Assembly: GCF_000740785.1 (NCBI RefSeq)
Contig: NZ_JFZB01000001.1
Location: forward strand, 124,001 to 188,000
Direction of reading: 5' to 3'
DNA length: 64,000 nt
From: Paenirhodobacter enshiensis
Lineage (GTDB): Bacteria > Pseudomonadota > Alphaproteobacteria > Rhodobacterales > Rhodobacteraceae
Shown: positions 19,196 through 28,476 of the stretch, one piece after another
Numbering within the stretch: position 1 is the stretch's first letter
Layout of the letters: the number at the start of each line of letters is the position of its first letter
The notes under the pieces: model-generated
The model's database searches: none
Told to the model about the DNA's origin: nothing
The model's input: the letters and a program-made list of their open reading frames with translations, nothing else
Position numbers and translations under genes: made by a program

Positions 19196-19639
19196 ATGTT
19201 CCGCGCCCTGTTCGACCTGTTGACCGCCCCGGCCCGGCCGGGGCTTTCCGCCGACGATGCCACGCTGGCACTGGCGGTTCTGCTGGTGCGTCTGGCGCGG
19301 GCCGACGATCATTACGACACGCCCGAGCGCGCTCACATCGACCGCATCCTGATGCGCCGGCGCGGAATTTCGCACCCCGAGGCGCAGGCGATCCGCACCG
19401 AGGCCGAGACGGCCGAGCGTGACGCCCCCGACACCGTGCGCTTCACCCGCGTTCTCAAGGAGCGCATCGCTTACGAGGACCGCATCGAGGTGATCGAAGC
19501 GTTGTGGGACGTGGCACTGTCCGACAACGAGCGCAGCCCCGGAGAGGAAGCGCTGATCCGCCTCGTTGCAAATCTTCTGGGCGTCGCCGACCGGGATTCG
19601 GCCCTTGCCCGGCAGCGCATCGCGCGCGGCGAGGTCTGA
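19196..19639 (+). CDS. TerB-domain protein
   Basis: 147 residues forming a TerB-like all-helical domain, with LALAVLLVRLARADDHYDTPE near residues 25-45 and ALWDVALSDNERSPGEEALI near 105-125. Paired acidic residues after each core helix are typical of the family and may bind metal. No signal peptide or membrane segment. It follows hisE after 25 nt with a CCGGAGG ribosome binding site and may be co-transcribed with it. The function is unknown; a second TerB domain occurs in the protein at 40322. Confidence 0.8.
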   Translation: MFRALFDLLTAPARPGLSADDATLALAVLLVRLARADDHYDTPERAHIDRILMRRRGISHPEAQAIRTEAETAERDAPDTVRFTRVLKERIAYEDRIEVIEALWDVALSDNERSPGEEALIRLVANLLGVADRDSALARQRIARGEV

Positions 19640-19688
19640 CCCCTTCCCCCCGGCCTGACCGTCCAACAAATCGGCATTCGCACAGGAA

Positions 19689-19707
19689 ATGAGCGATTTT
19701 TGCTCAT
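19689..19707. promoter_or_regulatory. Inverted repeat upstream of the ABC transporter operon
   Basis: ATGAGC-N7-GCTCAT (spacer GATTTTT) about 85 nt before the GTG of the ATPase gene, in an AT-rich patch. It could be a regulator site; no regulator gene is nearby. Confidence 0.3.
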
Positions 19708-19790
19708 ATTCCGGTTTCGCTGTTGCATTCCTCCCCGCTCTCACGCCAATCTGTATCGTAACAATTTTGTCAACGGACCGAGAATCCGAC

Positions 19791-20567
19791 GTGAGCCAAC
19801 GCGAAGCTGTCATCGAAATCCGCGATCTCCACAAAAGTTACGGGGCGCTCGAAGTGCTGAAGGGGGTCTCGGTCCGGGCGGATCGGGGCAAGGTGATCTC
19901 GCTGATCGGGTCCTCGGGGTCGGGCAAGTCGACGCTGCTGCGCTGCTGCAACCTGCTCGAGGACAGCCAGAAGGGCGAGATTCTGTTCAACGGCGAGGCG
20001 GTCAAATGGGCGGGCGAAGGCCTTGGCCGTCATCCCGCCGACCGGGCGCAGGTGACGCGCATCCGCACCAACCTGTCGATGGTGTTCCAGCAGTTCAACC
20101 TGTGGGCGCACATGACGATCTTGCAAAACGTCATGGAATGCCCGGTCACCGTGCTGAAGCGCGACCCGAAGGAAGTCGCGGTTCTGGCGCGGCAGCTGCT
20201 CGACAAGGTCGGCATCGGTGACAAGGCCGACAACTGGCCGGCGCAGCTTTCGGGCGGCCAGCAGCAGCGCGCCGCCATCGCGCGCGCACTGTGCATGCAG
20301 CCCGAGGCGCTGTTGTTCGACGAGCCGACCTCGGCCCTCGATCCCGAGCTGCAACAGGAAGTCGTCAAGGTCATCAAGGATCTGGCGAACGAGCATCGCA
20401 CGATGATCATCGTGACGCATGACATGCGCCTTGCCGCCGATGTGTCGGATCACGTGATCTTCCTGCATCAGGGCCGGATCGAGGAAGAGGGTCCGCCCGA
20501 AACGCTGTTCGGCACGCCGAAATCCGAGCGGCTGAAACAATTCCTGTCGGCCAGCGTCGCTGCCTGA
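19791..20567 (+). CDS. Polar amino acid ABC transporter, ATP-binding subunit
   Basis: The 258-residue cytoplasmic ATPase of a HisP/GlnQ-type importer. Walker A GSSGSGKST (residues 40-48), Q-loop MVFQQFNLWAHMT, signature LSGGQQQRAAIARAL, Walker B LLFDEPTSALD and the switch His in IVTHDM are all intact. The frame is open to an ATG at 19689, but GTG 19791 (VSQREAVIEIRDLHKSYG) gives the normal family N-terminus. It heads an operon with the binding protein and two permeases downstream. Sequence alone does not show the substrate; the basic amino acid/opine subfamily is likely. Confidence 0.93.
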   Translation: MSQREAVIEIRDLHKSYGALEVLKGVSVRADRGKVISLIGSSGSGKSTLLRCCNLLEDSQKGEILFNGEAVKWAGEGLGRHPADRAQVTRIRTNLSMVFQQFNLWAHMTILQNVMECPVTVLKRDPKEVAVLARQLLDKVGIGDKADNWPAQLSGGQQQRAAIARALCMQPEALLFDEPTSALDPELQQEVVKVIKDLANEHRTMIIVTHDMRLAADVSDHVIFLHQGRIEEEGPPETLFGTPKSERLKQFLSASVAA

Positions 20568-20615
20568 CCGGACCGAGACAACCACCAACCCAACAAGAAA
20601 CCACAGGGGAAACAC

Positions 20616-21338
20616 ATGAAGAAGACGCTTCTGGCCGCCGCCGCTCTCGCCTTCACCGCGGGCCTCGCCCATGCCGGCGACACCGTGCGCATGGGCACCG
20701 AGGGCAAGTATCCGCCCTACAACTTCATCAACGACAAGGGTCAGGTCGACGGGTTCGAGCGCGAGCTGGGCGACAAGCTGTGCGCGATGGAGAGCCTGAC
20801 CTGCACCTGGACCACCAACGACTGGGATTCGATCATCCCGAACCTGCTGTCGGGCAACTATGACACGATCATGGCCGGCATGAGCATCACCGACGAGCGC
20901 AAGAAGACCATCGACTTCACCCAGGCTTATTATCCGCCGGCGTTCTCGGCCTATCTGGGCAAGGATGCGGGGGCGAATATCAAGGGCGTGGTCGCCGCGC
21001 AGGTCGGCACGATCCAGGCCGATTACGTGGCGAAATCGGGTGCGACGCTGCTGGAATTCCCGACGATGGACGACACCATCGCCGCGGTGAAGAACGGCGA
21101 GGCCGATGCGGTCTTCGCCGACAAGGACGCGCTGAAGCCGTTCAGCAAGGCCGAGGGCGGTGATTTCGTCTGGGCCGGTCAGGAAGTGCAGCTTGGCGAG
21201 GGCATCGGCGTTGGTCTGCGCAAGTCCGACACCGCGCTGAAGGACAAGCTGAACGACGGCATCGGCAAGATGAAGGCGGATGGCTCGCTGAATGTCCTGC
21301 TGAAGAAGTGGTTCGGCGACGAAACCCCGACGTTCTGA
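20616..21338 (+). CDS. ABC transporter periplasmic binding protein, family 3
   Basis: A 240-residue periplasmic binding protein with a signal peptide ending near Ala20 (LAFTAGLAHA). Family 3 features include VRMGTEGKYPPYNFIND, VDGFERELGDKLC, AGMSITDERKKTIDFTQAYY and DAVFADKDAL. The length and the two-lobe pattern match lysine/arginine/ornithine- and opine-type binding proteins. It lies between the ATPase and permease genes of the same importer. The enzymes downstream (gamma-glutamyl ligases, oxidase) suggest that the ligand is an amine or a basic amino acid; this is an inference. Confidence 0.92.
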   Translation: MKKTLLAAAALAFTAGLAHAGDTVRMGTEGKYPPYNFINDKGQVDGFERELGDKLCAMESLTCTWTTNDWDSIIPNLLSGNYDTIMAGMSITDERKKTIDFTQAYYPPAFSAYLGKDAGANIKGVVAAQVGTIQADYVAKSGATLLEFPTMDDTIAAVKNGEADAVFADKDALKPFSKAEGGDFVWAGQEVQLGEGIGVGLRKSDTALKDKLNDGIGKMKADGSLNVLLKKWFGDETPTF

Positions 21339-21377
21339 GAAGAGGCCGGGGGTGGCTGACACCCCCGGCAGACCCCC

Positions 21378-22259
21378 ATGTTCCTGAGCTGTGCCGATCC
21401 CTCCGCCTTGTCGGGCCTGAACTGGCTCATCTGCTATCTGACCACAGACAAGCAGCTGATGTTCTATGGCTCGTTCCTCGTGGTCTTGCTGTTGCTGGTG
21501 GTGGTGGCGCCGGTGGCGCTTGCCTTCGGCTTCGGCGGCGCGCTGGCCGCACGTTCGGGATTCTGGCCGCTTCGGATGCTGGGCAAGACCTATACCGCGA
21601 TGGTGCGCGGCATCCCGGACGTGATCTTCTTCCTGTTCGTGCCGATCGCGCTCGATCAGGGACTGGAATACATGCGCCACAAGGTGCTGTGCCCGGACTG
21701 GACCGCACCGATCCGGCAGGGCAACGACTTTCTGGTCTGCCCGGCGGCGAAACTGCCGCCCACCGATGCCTCGCCGTTCTATCAGGAGAGCTATGGCTTC
21801 GTTCTGGCGGTGATCGCCTTCGCCATCGTGTTCGGCGCCTTCGCGGCGAATGTGATCTCGGGGGCGATGAACGCGGTGCCGCGTGCGCAGCTCGAAACCG
21901 CCGAGGCCTATGGCATGACCCCCGGTCAGGTGCGCCGGCGCGTGCTGATCCCGCAGATGTGGACCTATGCCCTGCCGGGTCTGTCGAACCTGTGGATGAT
22001 CCTGATCAAGGCGACGCCGCTTCTTTACATGCTCGGGATCGAGGACATCGTGTATTGGGCGCGCGAGCTCGGCGCGACGAAATCGAAGATCTACGCCTAT
22101 CCGCATCCGGACTGGCGGCTGTGGTATTTCCTGGGGCTGCTGGTGTTCTACCTGCTGCTCACCCGGGTCTCGGAAGTGGTGCTGAAACGGCTGAGCGCGC
22201 GGCTCGCGCGCGGGCAGGCGACGATGGCGGGCGAAGCCCTGCGGAAGGTGGGCGCATGA
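21378..22259 (+). CDS. ABC transporter permease (HisQ type)
   Basis: A 293-residue inner-membrane permease of the polar amino acid family. Hydrophobic segments include FLVVLLLLVVVAPVALAFGF, ending with WYFLGLLVFYLLLTRVSEV. The EAA loop, which contacts the ATPase, reads ETAEAYGMTPGQVRRRVLIP. It has an extended periplasmic loop (about residues 95-135) with two cysteines (VLCPDWT and LVCPAAK) that may form a disulfide. The stop overlaps the next permease start (ATGA), as expected for a heterodimeric channel. Confidence 0.92.
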   Translation: MFLSCADPSALSGLNWLICYLTTDKQLMFYGSFLVVLLLLVVVAPVALAFGFGGALAARSGFWPLRMLGKTYTAMVRGIPDVIFFLFVPIALDQGLEYMRHKVLCPDWTAPIRQGNDFLVCPAAKLPPTDASPFYQESYGFVLAVIAFAIVFGAFAANVISGAMNAVPRAQLETAEAYGMTPGQVRRRVLIPQMWTYALPGLSNLWMILIKATPLLYMLGIEDIVYWARELGATKSKIYAYPHPDWRLWYFLGLLVFYLLLTRVSEVVLKRLSARLARGQATMAGEALRKVGA

Positions 22260-23086
22260 GCTGCCTTGACACCATCGCGGATTACGGGCTGCGCTCCATC
22301 GGCATCGGCGAAAGAGTGCTGCCGCGCGGCGACGGCATCGGCCTGTGCGAGCAGTTCACGCTGATCGGCTCGGGGCTGATCTGGAACGTGTATTTCGGCG
22401 CGCTGGCGTTGCTGTTCGGCTTCGTCTTCGCGACGGCGCTGGCGCTCGCCAAGGCCTCGCCGCGGGCGGCCCTTCGCAAGCCCGCGGAATGGTTCGTCTT
22501 CGTGTTCCGCGGCTCGCCGCTGTTCATCCAGTTCTTCGTCACCTACGAGGCCCTTGTGCTGCTGCCTCAGGGGGGGCTGCATCTGGGCGGGCTCACCATT
22601 CCGACGGGCTGGGTGACCTCGGCCTGGTCGGGGGCGCTGTTCGTGCTGTTTCTGAACACCTCGGCCTATGCCGCGGAAATCTTTTACGGAGCCTTGCGCG
22701 CCGTGCCGAAGGGCGATCTAGAGGCCGCCGACGCCTACGGGCTGACCGGCTGGGCGCGGTTTCGCCGCGTGGTCTGGCCGACGATGCTGCGTCTTGCCTG
22801 GCCCGCCTACACCAACGAGGCGATCTTCCTGTTTCACGCCACCACGCTGGTGTTCTTCTCGAGCTTCCCGGCCTATCAGCAGCGCGGCGATGCGCTCTAT
22901 TACGCCAAGTATTTCGCGGACAAGACTTTCGACCCTTTCATCCCGTATCCGATCGCGGCCTTTTATTTCGTTCTGGTCACCCTGACGATCATCGGCATCT
23001 TCGGGGTGATCAACCGCCGTCTGAACCGACATCTGCCGCAGGCCGCGCGGCCCAGACTGAGGATCAGACCGCAACTCATCAGGTGA
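22256..23086 (+). CDS. ABC transporter permease (HisM type)
   Basis: A 276-residue inner-membrane permease, partner of the preceding gene. The EAA loop reads EAADAYGLTGWARFRRVVWP; membrane segments include FGALALLFGFVFATALAL and AFYFVLVTLTIIGIFGVI. FVFRGSPLFIQFFV is the conserved TM segment of the family. Translation is coupled by ATGA to the first permease, and the glutamine-synthetase-like gene starts only 4 nt after its stop, which ties transport and catabolism into one transcript. Confidence 0.92.
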   Translation: MSCLDTIADYGLRSIGIGERVLPRGDGIGLCEQFTLIGSGLIWNVYFGALALLFGFVFATALALAKASPRAALRKPAEWFVFVFRGSPLFIQFFVTYEALVLLPQGGLHLGGLTIPTGWVTSAWSGALFVLFLNTSAYAAEIFYGALRAVPKGDLEAADAYGLTGWARFRRVVWPTMLRLAWPAYTNEAIFLFHATTLVFFSSFPAYQQRGDALYYAKYFADKTFDPFIPYPIAAFYFVLVTLTIIGIFGVINRRLNRHLPQAARPRLRIRPQLIR

Positions 23087-23090
23087 GGAC

Positions 23091-24422
23091 ATGGACTGGC
23101 TGAAGGAACACCCCGAGGTACGCACCATTCGCGTGGCAGCGGCCGACCTGAACGGGGTGGCGCGGGGAAAACGCATCCCCGCACGATTTTCAGGAAAAGT
23201 GTTTACCGAAGGGACGCGATTTCCTTTCTCGGTGCTGAATCTGGACATCTGGGGCGAGGACATCGAGGACAGCCCGCTGGTGTTCGAAAGCGGCGATTGC
23301 GACGGGCTGCTGATGCCGACGGAGCGTGGCTTCATGCCGATGCCCTGGCTCTCGGCGCCGACGGGGCTGTTGCCGATCTGGATGTTCCACATGGACGGCC
23401 GGCCCTATGCGGGCGATCCGCGTCAGGCGCTGGCACGCGTGGTCGATCGCTATACCGCGCGCGGGCTGACCCCGGTGGTGGCGACGGAACTCGAATTCTT
23501 CCTGATCGACGATTCCGGCAAGACGCTGCGCGTGCCGCCCTCGCCGCGCTCGGGCAAGCGCCGGACGGGGGGCGAAACGCTGTCGCTGCGCTCGCTCGAT
23601 GCGTTCGACACCTTCTTCACCGCGCTCTATGACGCCTGCGAGGAGATGGACATCCCCGCCGACACCGCGATCTCCGAGGCCGGCCCCGGCCAGTTCGAGA
23701 TCAACCTGATCCATCAGGGCGATGCGCTGAAGGCGGCCGATGACGCCTGGCTGTTCAAGATGCTGGTCAAGGGGCTGGCGCGCACGCATGGCTTCGCCGC
23801 CTCGTTCATGGCGAAACCCTACGAGCTGTGGCCCGGCAACGGGATGCACACGCATTTCTCGATCCTCGACAAGGACGGGCAGAACATCTTCAACGACGGG
23901 TCGGACAAGGGGTCGGCGCTGCTCAGAAACGCGGTCGCGGGGTGCCTCGCGGCGCTGCCCGACTCGACGCTGGTCTTCGCACCGCACGCCAACAGCTATG
24001 AACGGCTCGTGCCCAATTCCCATGCCCCTACCGGCATCGGCTGGGCCTACGAGAACCGCACGGCGGCACTGCGCATCCCGGCCTCGGGCCCGGCGGCGCG
24101 GCGGATCGAGCATCGCGTGGCGGGCGGCGACGTGAACCCCTATCTGATGATCGCGGCGATCCTCGGCGCGGCGCTGATCGGCATCGAGGATGGCATGACG
24201 CCCGACGAACCGCTCGTCGGCAATGCCTATGCCCAGTCGCTGCCACAGCTGCCCGCGACATGGAACATGGCGATCAATGCCTTCGCCGAGAGCTCTCTGA
24301 TCGCACGCATCTTCGAGCGCGAGCTGATCGAGAACTTCCTGATGTGCAAGCGTCAGGAGGTCCATTACATGGCCGAGCTGTCCGAACAGGAACAGACCGA
24401 GCTGTATCTCGACACGGTTTGA
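23091..24422 (+). CDS. Glutamine-synthetase-like gamma-glutamyl ligase (PuuA-like), copy 1
   Basis: 443 residues of the glutamine synthetase superfamily: N-terminal beta-grasp segment IRVAAADLNGVARGKRIP, ATP/metal motifs VVATELEFFLID and EAGPGQFEINL, catalytic-domain MHTHFSILD, and GDVNPYLMIAAILGAA near the C-terminus. DLNGVARGKRIP and the overall plan match gamma-glutamylputrescine synthetase and relatives rather than housekeeping GlnA, whose adenylylation motif is not apparent. It probably ligates glutamate to an amine imported by the ABC system 4 nt upstream. The exact substrate is unknown. Confidence 0.85.
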   Translation: MDWLKEHPEVRTIRVAAADLNGVARGKRIPARFSGKVFTEGTRFPFSVLNLDIWGEDIEDSPLVFESGDCDGLLMPTERGFMPMPWLSAPTGLLPIWMFHMDGRPYAGDPRQALARVVDRYTARGLTPVVATELEFFLIDDSGKTLRVPPSPRSGKRRTGGETLSLRSLDAFDTFFTALYDACEEMDIPADTAISEAGPGQFEINLIHQGDALKAADDAWLFKMLVKGLARTHGFAASFMAKPYELWPGNGMHTHFSILDKDGQNIFNDGSDKGSALLRNAVAGCLAALPDSTLVFAPHANSYERLVPNSHAPTGIGWAYENRTAALRIPASGPAARRIEHRVAGGDVNPYLMIAAILGAALIGIEDGMTPDEPLVGNAYAQSLPQLPATWNMAINAFAESSLIARIFERELIENFLMCKRQEVHYMAELSEQEQTELYLDTV

Positions 24423-24790
24423 TCCCGGAACGAACCGGGACCTGAAACCGGGGCAGATACCGGACCCGGTTTCGCCGTGAGGAGGCCCGATACCTTCATG
24501 ACTGCCGCCGATTTGATCGCCCGATCAAATCGGCGCGCATTTTATGGCCAGCCCCGGTCTGCCCCGTCGCGTGGCCCGCGAAACTCTTTGACGCAAGGCC
24601 CGTCCCGCGCCGAGCCTGCCCCGGGGCACGCCTGTCGCGTGCCCGCTGCCACACCCGGGACGCGGGCCGGCGTTGGCAGCCCGGGCCGCCTGCACTCTCG
24701 CTTCCCCCCGCGCACGCACGACTCTCGCAACGACCGCCCGCCCGGCCCGGGCCGGGGCACAACCGGCGGCCCATCCGACAGGAGTAGGGA
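24423..24790. other. Intergenic region with hairpins and an inverted repeat
   Basis: A 368-nt gap. Directly after the ligase gene come two hairpins, TCCCGG-N6-CCGGGA (24423-24440) and AAACCGGG-N12-CCCGGTTT (24445-24472), without a T-run. Next is the 28-nt inverted repeat listed separately (24507-24534). About 240 nt of GC-rich sequence follow, in which I see no gene. The permease ribosome binding site AGGAG lies at the end. Confidence 0.6.
24507..24534. promoter_or_regulatory. Perfect 13-bp inverted repeat, probable operator
   Basis: Arms GCCGATTTGATCG and CGATCAAATCGGC are perfect complements around a CC centre. It lies 257 nt before the permease gene, in an intergenic region. The symmetry and length are those of a dimeric repressor site (GntR or TetR type); a transcript hairpin is also possible, but no T-run follows. 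Confidence 0.55.
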
Positions 24791-26290
24791 ATGAGCACCA
24801 TCGAAACCGGACCTTCGTCCGGTGTCAGTTACAAGAAGGCCGACGCGTCCTATTTCGACAAGCGCGGTCTGTCGAAATATGCCGGCGTCTGGTCGCTGTG
24901 GTCGCTTGGCGTGGGCGCGGTGATCTCGGGGCATTTCTCGGGCTGGAACCTCGGTTTCGGCACCGGCGGCTGGGGCGGGATGCTGGTCGCGGGCATCATC
25001 ATCTGCGTGATGTATCTGGGCCTGACCTTCTCGATAGCCGAGATGAGCCCCGCCCTGCCCCATACCGGCGCGGCCTATTCCTTCGCGCGCACCGCGATGG
25101 GGCCCTGGGGCGGCTTCGTCACCGGGCTGTGCGAGAACGTCGAATATGTCATCACGCCCGCGGTGATCGTGACCTTCATCACGGCTTACGTGAACGCGAT
25201 CCTCGGCATCGACGCGGCCTGGTCGCCGCTGGTGTGGGTCGTGTTCTACGCGATCTTCCTCGGCCTCAACATCTTCGGGCTGGAGGTGTCGTTCAAGTTC
25301 ACCTTCTTCATCACGGTGATCTCTCTCGCGGTGCTGGTGTTCTTCTGGATCAGTGCCATCCCGCAGATGGATTTCGGCCGGTGGGCGCTGAACGTCGATC
25401 TCGGCCCCGACGGCACGCTGATCGAGCTGCCCGAAGGCCACGGTCCGTGGTTCCCGACCGGGATCTCGGGGGTGCTGGCGACGCTGCCCTTCGCGGTGTG
25501 GCTGTTCCTCGCAATCGAGCAGCTGCCGCTTGCCGCCGAGGAATCGGTCGACCCGAAGAAGGACATGCCGAAGGGGATCATCCTCGGCATCCTGACGCTG
25601 ATGCTGTCGGCCTTCATGATCGTGCTGCTGAACCCCTCGGTTCCGGGGGTGGGCACCTATCATCTGACCACCGCGCTCGAGCCGCTGCTCGACGGGTTCC
25701 GCGCGATCTACGGTCAGGGCGGGGTCGTGGTGCTGGGCATCGTGGCGCTGACCGGGCTGGTCGCGTCGTTCCACACCATCATGTTCGCGCAGGGCCGGCA
25801 GGTCTATTCGCTCAGCCGCGCCGGCTATTTCCCGACCTTCCTGTCGATCACCCATTCGAAATACAAGACCCCCCATGTCGCGATGATCGCCGGCGCCATC
25901 GTCGGGCTGGCGGTGATGCTGGCGATCTGGTTCGCGCTCGGCGCGGAAGAGGGCGGATCGGTCATCGGTTCGGTGCTGCTGAACATGGCGGTGTTCGGGG
26001 CGATGTTCAGCTACATCCTGCAGGCCATCTCGTTCATCGTGCTGCGAAAGACCATGCCGGGGATCGAGCGCCCGTTCCGCTCGCCCTTCGGCATTCCGGG
26101 GGCGGTGCTGACCATCGTCATCGCGGTGGTAACGCTGTTCTATCAGGTGCAGGATCCGAACTTCACCAAGGGCGTGCTGTGGGTGCTGATCTGGTTCGCC
26201 CTCGCCATCGGCTATTTCGCCCTCGTCGGCCGGCACCGGCTGATCCTGTCGCCGGAGGAAGAATTCGCCCTGTCGCACAAGAAGGGCTGA
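24791..26290 (+). CDS. Amino acid/ethanolamine permease (APC superfamily)
   Basis: 499 residues with about 12 membrane segments. The N-terminus GVWSLWSLGVGAVISGHFSG and GWNLGFGTGGWGGM match the ethanolamine permease subfamily of the amino acid-polyamine-organocation transporters. FLAIEQLPLAAEESVDPKKD and SFHTIMFAQGRQVYSLSRAG are also typical. It should be a proton-linked inner-membrane importer. Neighbouring ligases and oxidase suggest that it brings in an amine or amino acid for the same pathway. An AGGAG site precedes ATG 24791. Confidence 0.85.
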   Translation: MSTIETGPSSGVSYKKADASYFDKRGLSKYAGVWSLWSLGVGAVISGHFSGWNLGFGTGGWGGMLVAGIIICVMYLGLTFSIAEMSPALPHTGAAYSFARTAMGPWGGFVTGLCENVEYVITPAVIVTFITAYVNAILGIDAAWSPLVWVVFYAIFLGLNIFGLEVSFKFTFFITVISLAVLVFFWISAIPQMDFGRWALNVDLGPDGTLIELPEGHGPWFPTGISGVLATLPFAVWLFLAIEQLPLAAEESVDPKKDMPKGIILGILTLMLSAFMIVLLNPSVPGVGTYHLTTALEPLLDGFRAIYGQGGVVVLGIVALTGLVASFHTIMFAQGRQVYSLSRAGYFPTFLSITHSKYKTPHVAMIAGAIVGLAVMLAIWFALGAEEGGSVIGSVLLNMAVFGAMFSYILQAISFIVLRKTMPGIERPFRSPFGIPGAVLTIVIAVVTLFYQVQDPNFTKGVLWVLIWFALAIGYFALVGRHRLILSPEEEFALSHKKG

Positions 26291-26420
26291 GCCCGGCATC
26301 GGTGACGTCGGGGCGCAAGGGCCCCTCGTGACCTCCGGGGGCGCGGTGCACGCGCCCCCTCCCCTTGCCGCGCGGCGGTTCGGCGGCTACTCTCGGGGCC
26401 ACGAAACCCAAGAGACTGAC

Positions 26421-27098
26421 ATGCTCATCGGCATATTGCAGACCGGCGAAGCCCCCGACACCCTCAGGGCAGAGCACGGCGATTACCCCGACATGTTCCA
26501 GCGCCTTCTGGCCGGACATGGATTCACTTTCCGCACCTGGCGCGTGGCCGAGATGGACTTCCCCGAGGATGTCCATGCCGCCGACGGCTGGCTGATCACC
26601 GGATCGCGCTTCGGCGTCTACGAGGATCACCCGTTCCTGCGCCCGCTCGAAGCCTTCATCCGCGAGGCCGCAGCCGCCCGCGTGCCGATGGTCGGCATCT
26701 GCTTCGGCCATCAGATCATCGCCCAGGCCCTCGGCGGCAAGGTCGAGAAATACCCGGGCGGATGGGCGATCGGCGCGCAGGATTACACCCTCGGCGATCA
26801 TAAGATCACGCTGAACGCCTGGCATCAGGATCAGGTGACAGAGCTGCCGCCCGGCGCCACCTGCCTCGCCGGCAACGACTTCTGCCGCAACGCGATCCTG
26901 CAATACGGCGACGAGGCCCTCACCGTGCAGCCGCATCCCGAATTCGACGACTCGTTCATCGGCGGTATGCTGGAGACCAAGGGCAAGGCGGTGCCGGCCG
27001 CACTGGTCGAGCACGCCGAGACCCGCCTCGACGACGGCAAATCCTCGGCCGAACTGGCCGGACGGATCGCCGAGTTCTTCCTGAAACCGCGCAGCTGA
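26421..27098 (+). CDS. Class I glutamine amidotransferase-like protein
   Basis: 225 residues with an intact triad: Cys94 in GICFGHQIIA, His172 and Glu174 in VQPHPEF. WLITGSRFGVYED and KYPGGWAIGAQDY belong to the GMP-synthase-like amidotransferase group rather than the peptidase C26 group of E. coli PuuD. Lying between two PuuA-like ligases and before a PuuB-like oxidase, it may hydrolyse the gamma-glutamyl bond at the end of the pathway, replacing PuuD. That role is inferred from context. ATG 26421 was chosen for its normal family N-terminus MLIGILQTGEAP. Confidence 0.82.
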   Translation: MLIGILQTGEAPDTLRAEHGDYPDMFQRLLAGHGFTFRTWRVAEMDFPEDVHAADGWLITGSRFGVYEDHPFLRPLEAFIREAAAARVPMVGICFGHQIIAQALGGKVEKYPGGWAIGAQDYTLGDHKITLNAWHQDQVTELPPGATCLAGNDFCRNAILQYGDEALTVQPHPEFDDSFIGGMLETKGKAVPAALVEHAETRLDDGKSSAELAGRIAEFFLKPRS

Positions 27099-27114
27099 GC
27101 GCCCGGAGGGCCCC

Positions 27115-28476
27115 ATGTCCACCACCGACTGGCAAGACCGCATTCCTCAGGCCGCGCGCGACTACATCGCCGGCCGCCGCCTCGATGAAGTCGAGTGCAT
27201 CGTCGCCGACATCGCGGGCGTGGCCCGCGGCAAGGCGATGCCGGCCTCGAAATTCGTGCATCAGGATCACTTCTTCCTGCCGAACTCGATCTTTCTGCAA
27301 TCCATCACCGGCGAATGGGTCGACAACCCGATGGGCGCCTTCACCGAGCCCGACATGATCCTGACGCCGGACTGGACGACCGCCGCCGCCGCCCCCTGGA
27401 CCGCCGACATCACGCTGATGATCGTGCATGACGCCTATGACCAGAAGGGCGCACCGATCCCGACCGCGCCGCGCAACGTGCTCAAGCGCATCCAGAAACT
27501 TTACGAGGCCGAGGGCTGGCGCCCGATCGTCGCGCCGGAGATGGAATTCTTCCTCGTGGCGCGCAACCTTGACCCGAACCAGCCGGTCATCCCGCCGATG
27601 GGGCGCTCGGGCCGGCGCGCGGCGGGCAAGCAGGCCTATTCGATGTCGGCCGTCGACGAATACGGCAAGGTGATCGACGACATTTACGACTTCGCCGAGG
27701 CGCAGGGCTTCGAGATCGACGGGATCTTGCAGGAAGGCGGCGCCGGTCAGGTCGAGATCAACCTCGCCCATGGCGACGCGGTGCATCTGGCCGATCAGAT
27801 CTTCTACTTCAAGCGGCTGATCCGCGAAGCGGCGCTGCGTCACGACTGTTTCGCCACCTTCATGGCGAAGCCGATCGAGGGGGAGCCCGGCTCGGCGATG
27901 CATATCCATCAGTCGGTGATCGACACCGGGACCGGGCGCAACATCTTCTCGACCCCCGAGGGCGGCGAGAGCGAGCAGTTCCTTTACGCCATCGCCGGGT
28001 TGCAGAACCATCTGCCGGCGGTGATCGCGCTGCTTGCGCCCTATGTGAACAGCTACCGGCGCTACGTGCCGGACTTCTCGGCGCCGATCAACCTCGAATG
28101 GGGGCGCGACAACCGCACGACGGGTCTGCGCGTGCCGATCTCGGAGCCCTCGGGCCGGCGCATCGAGAACCGCCTCGCCGGGATGGACTGCAACCCCTAT
28201 CTCGGGCTCGCGGCCTCGATGGCCTGCGTCTATCTGGGGCTGAAGGAAAAGAAACTGCCGAAGCCCGAGTGCCTTGGCGACGCCTATATCAGCGACACCG
28301 AAATCCCCTACAACCTCGGCGACGCACTCGACCTCTTCGCCGAGAACAAGGCCATGCGCGAAGTTCTGGGCGAGGATTTCTGCATCGTCTACGAGGCGGT
28401 GAAGCGCAATGAATACAAGGAATTCCTGCAAGTCATCAGTCCCTGGGAGCGCGAGCATCTGCTGCTGAACGTATGA
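27115..28476 (+). CDS. Glutamine-synthetase-like gamma-glutamyl ligase (PuuA-like), copy 2
   Basis: 453 residues, a second member of the same ligase family but clearly different from copy 1. Motifs: VECIVADIAGVARGKAMP, VAPEMEFFLVARN, EGGAGQVEINLAHGD, GSAMHIHQSV, RIENRLAGMDCNPYLGLAAS. It likely ATP-couples glutamate to an amine. Two non-identical ligases in one cluster suggest two substrates or two amine positions. It starts 16 nt after the amidotransferase (CGGAGGGCCCC before the ATG) and overlaps the oxidase gene by ATGA. Confidence 0.86.
   Translation: MSTTDWQDRIPQAARDYIAGRRLDEVECIVADIAGVARGKAMPASKFVHQDHFFLPNSIFLQSITGEWVDNPMGAFTEPDMILTPDWTTAAAAPWTADITLMIVHDAYDQKGAPIPTAPRNVLKRIQKLYEAEGWRPIVAPEMEFFLVARNLDPNQPVIPPMGRSGRRAAGKQAYSMSAVDEYGKVIDDIYDFAEAQGFEIDGILQEGGAGQVEINLAHGDAVHLADQIFYFKRLIREAALRHDCFATFMAKPIEGEPGSAMHIHQSVIDTGTGRNIFSTPEGGESEQFLYAIAGLQNHLPAVIALLAPYVNSYRRYVPDFSAPINLEWGRDNRTTGLRVPISEPSGRRIENRLAGMDCNPYLGLAASMACVYLGLKEKKLPKPECLGDAYISDTEIPYNLGDALDLFAENKAMREVLGEDFCIVYEAVKRNEYKEFLQVISPWEREHLLLNV

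Noticed and set aside
24477-24794. Small plus-strand frame across the inverted repeat before the permease
   Set aside because: The composition is Arg/Pro/Gly-rich, it matches nothing I recognise, and the GGAGG site upstream is too far from its ATG. The inverted repeat is better explained as an operator.
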